A DNA stretch of 40,066 nucleotides from an uncultured Prevotellaceae bacterium (GTDB taxonomy: Bacteria; Bacteroidota; Bacteroidia; Bacteroidales; Bacteroidaceae), in NCBI GenBank assembly GCA_902788605.1, contig CADAKX010000030.1:1-40066 (forward strand), in the 5' to 3' direction. The notes under the pieces were generated by a model, which was not told the origin of the DNA, did not search any database, and saw only the letters and a program-made list of their open reading frames with translations. A program made the position numbers and the translations under genes. The first letter of the stretch is position 1. The number at the start of each line of letters is the position of its first letter. Below, piece after piece: positions 37,019-40,066 of this stretch.

Positions 37019-38514
37019 ACGTGGAGGTCTAACACAAATCGTGTACCCTTGGTGAACTTCGTGTCCAGTTCCAGGTCGCCATCCATCTTCAGGGCCATCT
37101 GCTTACAGATAGGCAGTCCCAGTCCATCGCCTTTTGACAGGTCGTGCATCTCGACAAATGGCTTGAACAAGTCATCGCGCTTCTCCTCAGGAATCACCTC
37201 GCCCGTGTTAGACACCAGGAACTGATAGGTGTGTGGGCTGCGCTTCTTGAACTCCAGGCAGATCGTGCCCTCTTCGGGTGTAAACGCTGCTGCATTGCTG
37301 AGCAGGTGGGTCAGGATATGAGAGACATAAGCCTTGTTGAGGTTCACGCTCATTTTCTGGGCATTTACCGTCAGTGTGACGTTGCTCTTCACCTTGCTGC
37401 GAATCTCCTCCATGATGGCTTCGCAGAACGGGTGCACCTGTGTCTCCGTCATCTCCAAATTTTCCTTTGGCGTGTTTTCCAGTTCCGACAGCGTCTGGAT
37501 GTGACTCGTAAAGTCGAGCATAGCCTTGACGTTGGCGTTATTGGTGTCCAGCTTCTTCAGGCTGGGCTCCAGATGTGCCGAGATGTTACTGATAAACTTC
37601 GCCTTGAGTGCGTTGGTCTCGTTGGCCAGAGCGATGATCTTCTTCTGTTTGCGTGTCAATACGATAAAGCGCAGCAGGATGATGGCGCCCACCACCAGTG
37701 CACCAGCCAGGATGGCAGCCAGGGTACTCAGACTCACAATGATGGTCTGTCGGCTAGACAGTTTGCTGTCCTTCTCTTCGATGGTTGTCTCGTGATCGGC
37801 AATCTGCTTGTTCAGCGCCCCAATCTGGTCTGCCACTTTCATGGCGTTGGCCGAGTCTTTCCAGGCGATATAGTTACTGTACGACTGAGCCACCATGTTG
37901 GCATTGCCCGAGCGTCGTCCGTTGGCAATCAGCGTCTGATACACCTCATCCACCTTGTCATATTCCTTCGAGGCTGTGAGCTTGTCGGCCATTTCCTTGA
38001 AGACCGCATTACCCTGAGCGTTCTGACCAATGGAGTAGTAGAAGATGGCCTTGCAGTAGAGCAAGTCGTTATCCACGTTCTCGTCGCCGGCCTGCTTAGC
38101 CAGATTCTCCATATTAGCCAGGTTGTCTTTGACGCTCTGTGTGCGCTTCAGTTTGAGATACATCTGCATGCGCTCCTTGGTGGTCAGATAGCGCATGGCA
38201 GCCTTTTCGCTGTTGGATGCCTTTCGGTCGGCCCCAATCACCTGGTCAATCTCTCTCAGCAGGTCGAACGCCTCCTTATAGGCATTCTCCTTGTAGTACA
38301 AGGCCACACCCTTGACGCCACATTCCACGCCTTGGCGGGTCTGTCCCTTGTTGACATAGTCGTTGAATGCACGTATATATAATGATCGTGCCTGAGCATT
38401 ATTCTGGCCTGGAGCAATCGCCTCGGCCTGTTTCTGCAGTTCACTCTTCTCTTGTGCACTTACCATTGTGCAACAGAAGAGCAGACAAATGAGGATAAAA
38501 GTCACTTTTTTCAT
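37015..38514 (-). CDS. Orphan membrane sensor kinase with helical periplasmic domain, 499 aa
   Basis: A signal peptide (residues 1-20) is followed by a helical, probably tetratricopeptide-like periplasmic part (25-250), a membrane helix (257-285), and a kinase core: H-box-like FISNISAHLEPSLKKL with H314, N box LLSNAAAF (N407) and G box GDGLGLPIC (463-470). The H-box is unusual: the family norm is S-H-E-L-R-T-P, here S-A-H-L-E-P-S. The start is ATG 38514; a GTG at 38541 is in frame but would spoil the signal peptide. No response regulator gene is in the window. It lies between thyA and folA with repeat spacers on both sides. Confidence 0.85.
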   Translation of the reverse strand: MKKVTFILICLLFCCTMVSAQEKSELQKQAEAIAPGQNNAQARSLYIRAFNDYVNKGQTRQGVECGVKGVALYYKENAYKEAFDLLREIDQVIGADRKASNSEKAAMRYLTTKERMQMYLKLKRTQSVKDNLANMENLAKQAGDENVDNDLLYCKAIFYYSIGQNAQGNAVFKEMADKLTASKEYDKVDEVYQTLIANGRRSGNANMVAQSYSNYIAWKDSANAMKVADQIGALNKQIADHETTIEEKDSKLSSRQTIIVSLSTLAAILAGALVVGAIILLRFIVLTRKQKKIIALANETNALKAKFISNISAHLEPSLKKLDTNNANVKAMLDFTSHIQTLSELENTPKENLEMTETQVHPFCEAIMEEIRSKVKSNVTLTVNAQKMSVNLNKAYVSHILTHLLSNAAAFTPEEGTICLEFKKRSPHTYQFLVSNTGEVIPEEKRDDLFKPFVEMHDLSKGDGLGLPICKQMALKMDGDLELDTKFTKGTRFVLDLHV

Positions 38515-38533
38515 AGTTATCAGGATTTTAAGA

Positions 38534-38595
38534 TTCTTCACTCTTCGTTATCACATCTTCCATCTTCCCTCTTACATCTTCCTTCATCCGTCATA
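38534..38595 (-). repeat. 7-nt tandem repeats between thyA and the sensor kinase
   Basis: On the + strand the best units are CATCTTC at 38554-38560, 38561-38567 and 38575-38581, with CCTCTTA and CTTCATC variants between and after; weaker phased copies extend back to about 38534. It fills the spacer. Confidence 0.8.
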
Positions 38596-39385
38596 CCGAC
38601 ACCTCCGCCTTGATATGGGGCCATGGGTCATAGCCCTCCAGTTGGAAGTCCTCGTATTTGAAGTCAAAGATGCTCTTCACGTCGGGATTGATTTTCATCG
38701 TGGGCAGAGGTCTGGGCTCACGTGTCAGTTGCAGACGAGCCTGCTCCAGGTGGTTCAGATAGAGATGCGTGTCGCCAGTGGTGTGAATAAACTCACCTGG
38801 CTTCAGTCCGCACACCTGTGCCATCATCATGCAGAGCAGGGCATAGGAAGCGATGTTAAACGGCACCCCGAGGAAGGTGTCTGCCGAGCGCTGATACAGT
38901 TGCAGCGACAGTTTTCCATCGGCCACATAGAACTGGAAAATGGTGTGACAAGGGGGCAGTGCCATCTTGTTGACCTCAGCCACGTTCCATGCCGACACAA
39001 TCATGCGTCGCGAGTTTGGGTTGTTTTTGATCTGGTCCACCACATACTGTATCTGGTCGATGGTGCCCCCGTCGTAGTCGGGCCACGAGCGCCACTGGTG
39101 TCCATACACCGGTCCCAGTTCACCGTTTTCATCGGCCCACTCATTCCATATTCTCACGCCATTGTCCTGCAGGTATTTCACGTTGGTGTCACCATTGAGA
39201 AACCACAGCAGTTCATAGATAATCGACTTCAAGTGCAGTTTCTTGGTGGTGAGCAGGGGGAATCCCTTGCTCAGGTCATATCGGCTCTGTGTGCCAAAGA
39301 TGCTCAGTGTGCCCGTACCGGTGCGGTCGCCCTTCTGTGCACCCTCTTTCAATATGCGGTCAAGTATGTCTAAGTATTGTTTCAT
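38591..39385 (-). CDS. thyA: Thymidylate synthase, 264 aa
   Basis: It makes dTMP from dUMP with methylene-tetrahydrofolate. [20 protein letters not shown], the LWFLNGDTN segment, the active-site [12 protein letters not shown] (Cys), and [20 protein letters not shown] are intact, with the C-terminal [24 protein letters not shown] region. Length equals the E. coli protein. It has a strong promoter and begins the thyA-kinase-folA run. Confidence 0.97.
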   Translation of the reverse strand: MKQYLDILDRILKEGAQKGDRTGTGTLSIFGTQSRYDLSKGFPLLTTKKLHLKSIIYELLWFLNGDTNVKYLQDNGVRIWNEWADENGELGPVYGHQWRSWPDYDGGTIDQIQYVVDQIKNNPNSRRMIVSAWNVAEVNKMALPPCHTIFQFYVADGKLSLQLYQRSADTFLGVPFNIASYALLCMMMAQVCGLKPGEFIHTTGDTHLYLNHLEQARLQLTREPRPLPTMKINPDVKSIFDFKYEDFQLEGYDPWPHIKAEVSV

Positions 39386-39409
39386 AGTTATGTTGCTCTA
39401 TTAATTTTG

Positions 39410-39440
39410 CAAAGATACAAATTAGTGAGCGAATTGCAAA
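39410..39440 (-). promoter_or_regulatory. Promoter of thyA
   Basis: On the minus strand TTTG (39440-39437), 19 nt, then TATCTTTG (39417-39410): a near-perfect match to the Bacteroidetes consensus. Confidence 0.85.
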
Positions 39441-39476
39441 AGAAAATACCAAATTTTTGCGCTTCGTCAATCTTTT

Positions 39477-39998
39477 CTACTCACCAGGCAGGGGCCAGCA
39501 CTCTGAAGGCTGATGCATGCGTTTCATGGCTTCATCGAAGCGTTGCACCATCTCTGGATATTGGTCGGCCAGGTTGTGTCGCTCCTCTGGGTCTTCACGC
39601 AAGTTGTAGAGTTCCAAGGGCGCATCCTTCTTGATGGTCACGCATTTCCAGTCGCCCAGTCGGGCAGCCCGCTGCTTGCCCGTGAACTCCCAGTAGAGCA
39701 TGCGGTGGTCGGTATCTACGGGCTGACCATAGAACAGCGGTAGTATGTTGATGCCATTGATGTTTTGTGGCAGATGTCTCTCGCTGCCGGTGAGTGCAGC
39801 CAGTGTGGGCATCACATCGGGGAAATAAACCAGGTTCTTCAGTTTCTGAACAGGCACTCGTCCAGGCTGGTTGACAATCATCGGCACACGGATGCCACCC
39901 TCATAGAGCTGTCCCTTACGTCCGTGGAAGCCAGCATTGCAGTTGAGCTCAGCGATAGGAGCCTGTACGGCGGCTAACGGGAACTGATTATCAGCACT
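39477..39998 (-). pseudogene. Sulfatase C-terminal fragment, 5' end lost
   Basis: The C-terminal part of an arylsulfatase-like protein: GRKGQLYEGGIRVPMIV, FPDVMPTLAALTG, LYWEF, ARLGDWKCV and LYNLREDPEERHNLA. The frame is open only to 39998 and is closed by an in-frame TAA (complement 39999-40001). Roughly the first two thirds of the enzyme, including the CxPSR active site, are absent. The sequence beyond 39999 does not continue the sulfatase, so the gene is interrupted by an insertion or the contig is joined wrongly. Sulfatases of this kind desulfate glycans. Confidence 0.8.
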
Positions 39999-40010
39999 TT
40001 ACGGCGAATC

Positions 40011-40032
40011 TGGGAAACATTTGGGAAACATT
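40011..40032 (+). repeat. Two 11-nt direct repeats at the sulfatase break
   Basis: TGGGAAACATT occurs twice back to back (40011-40021, 40022-40032), 10 bp beyond the point where the sulfatase reading frame is lost. Confidence 0.75.
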
Positions 40033-40066
40033 ATGAGCATGTACTGCACATTCTGCACCCGATTTC

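Overview
The window looks like a chromosomal segment of a Prevotella-like member of the Bacteroidales. The evidence is the repeated Bacteroidetes-type promoter (TTG or TTTG, about 20 bp, then TAnnTTTG), a type IX secretion protein (PorQ), a protease with a type IX-style C-terminal sorting domain, a TonB/ExbB/two-ExbD set, MeaB and the gene order of the thiamine operon. This placement is inferred from protein and promoter character only; no database was searched.

Layout. (1) 1-7050 is visibly A+T-richer than the rest and carries genes with no housekeeping function. At its centre is a retron: a structured non-coding RNA locus (1704-1994) enclosed by two nested 9-bp inverted repeats, a retron-type reverse transcriptase with the diagnostic NAxxH, YADD and VTG motifs, and two tightly coupled downstream genes (an alpha-helical protein of unknown family and a PLD-family nuclease-like protein). 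Four unrecognised genes flank it. This is the best candidate for an undescribed system, probably anti-phage defence. (2) 7171-9053: an unknown protein and a divergent FtsZ with an altered T7 loop. (3) 9055-15587, minus strand: a thiamine operon, thiS-thiE-thiG-thiC-thiF-thiH-tenI-thiD, led by a clear TPP riboswitch; the last gene, thiD, looks broken. (4) clpB, minus strand, with a strong terminator, a paired upstream repeat and two palindromic in-frame insertions. (5) 18522-29296: a giant alpha-2-macroglobulin-like protein, a DUF1573 protein, MeaB, IspH and a secreted subtilase. (6) 29286-30985, minus: cmk and porQ. (7) 31101-36391: tonB, a polyprenyl diphosphate synthase, tatD, tRNA-Ser(GGA), exbB, a 33-residue membrane microprotein, two exbD genes and an Lrp/AsnC regulator. 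(8) 36487-39385, minus: thyA, an orphan sensor kinase and folA. (9) A sulfatase fragment cut off near the right edge.

Functional links. The thi genes form one TPP-controlled unit making the thiazole and pyrimidine halves of thiamine. TonB, ExbB and the ExbDs form an energy-transduction set for outer-membrane transport. PorQ and the sorting-domain protease belong to the type IX export pathway. ThyA and FolA are metabolically coupled through dihydrofolate recycling. IspH and the polyprenyl synthase belong to isoprenoid synthesis.

A recurring structural theme is short-period tandem repetition. Spacers just upstream of thiF, thiC, meaB, folA, the sensor kinase and tRNA-Ser consist of 7-nt repeats. 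The ftsZ leader has a 10-nt repeat, the cmk leader a 9-nt repeat, and tatD carries an in-gene 8-nt repeat. The unit sequences differ from tract to tract, so a local mechanism rather than one dispersed element seems to be at work.
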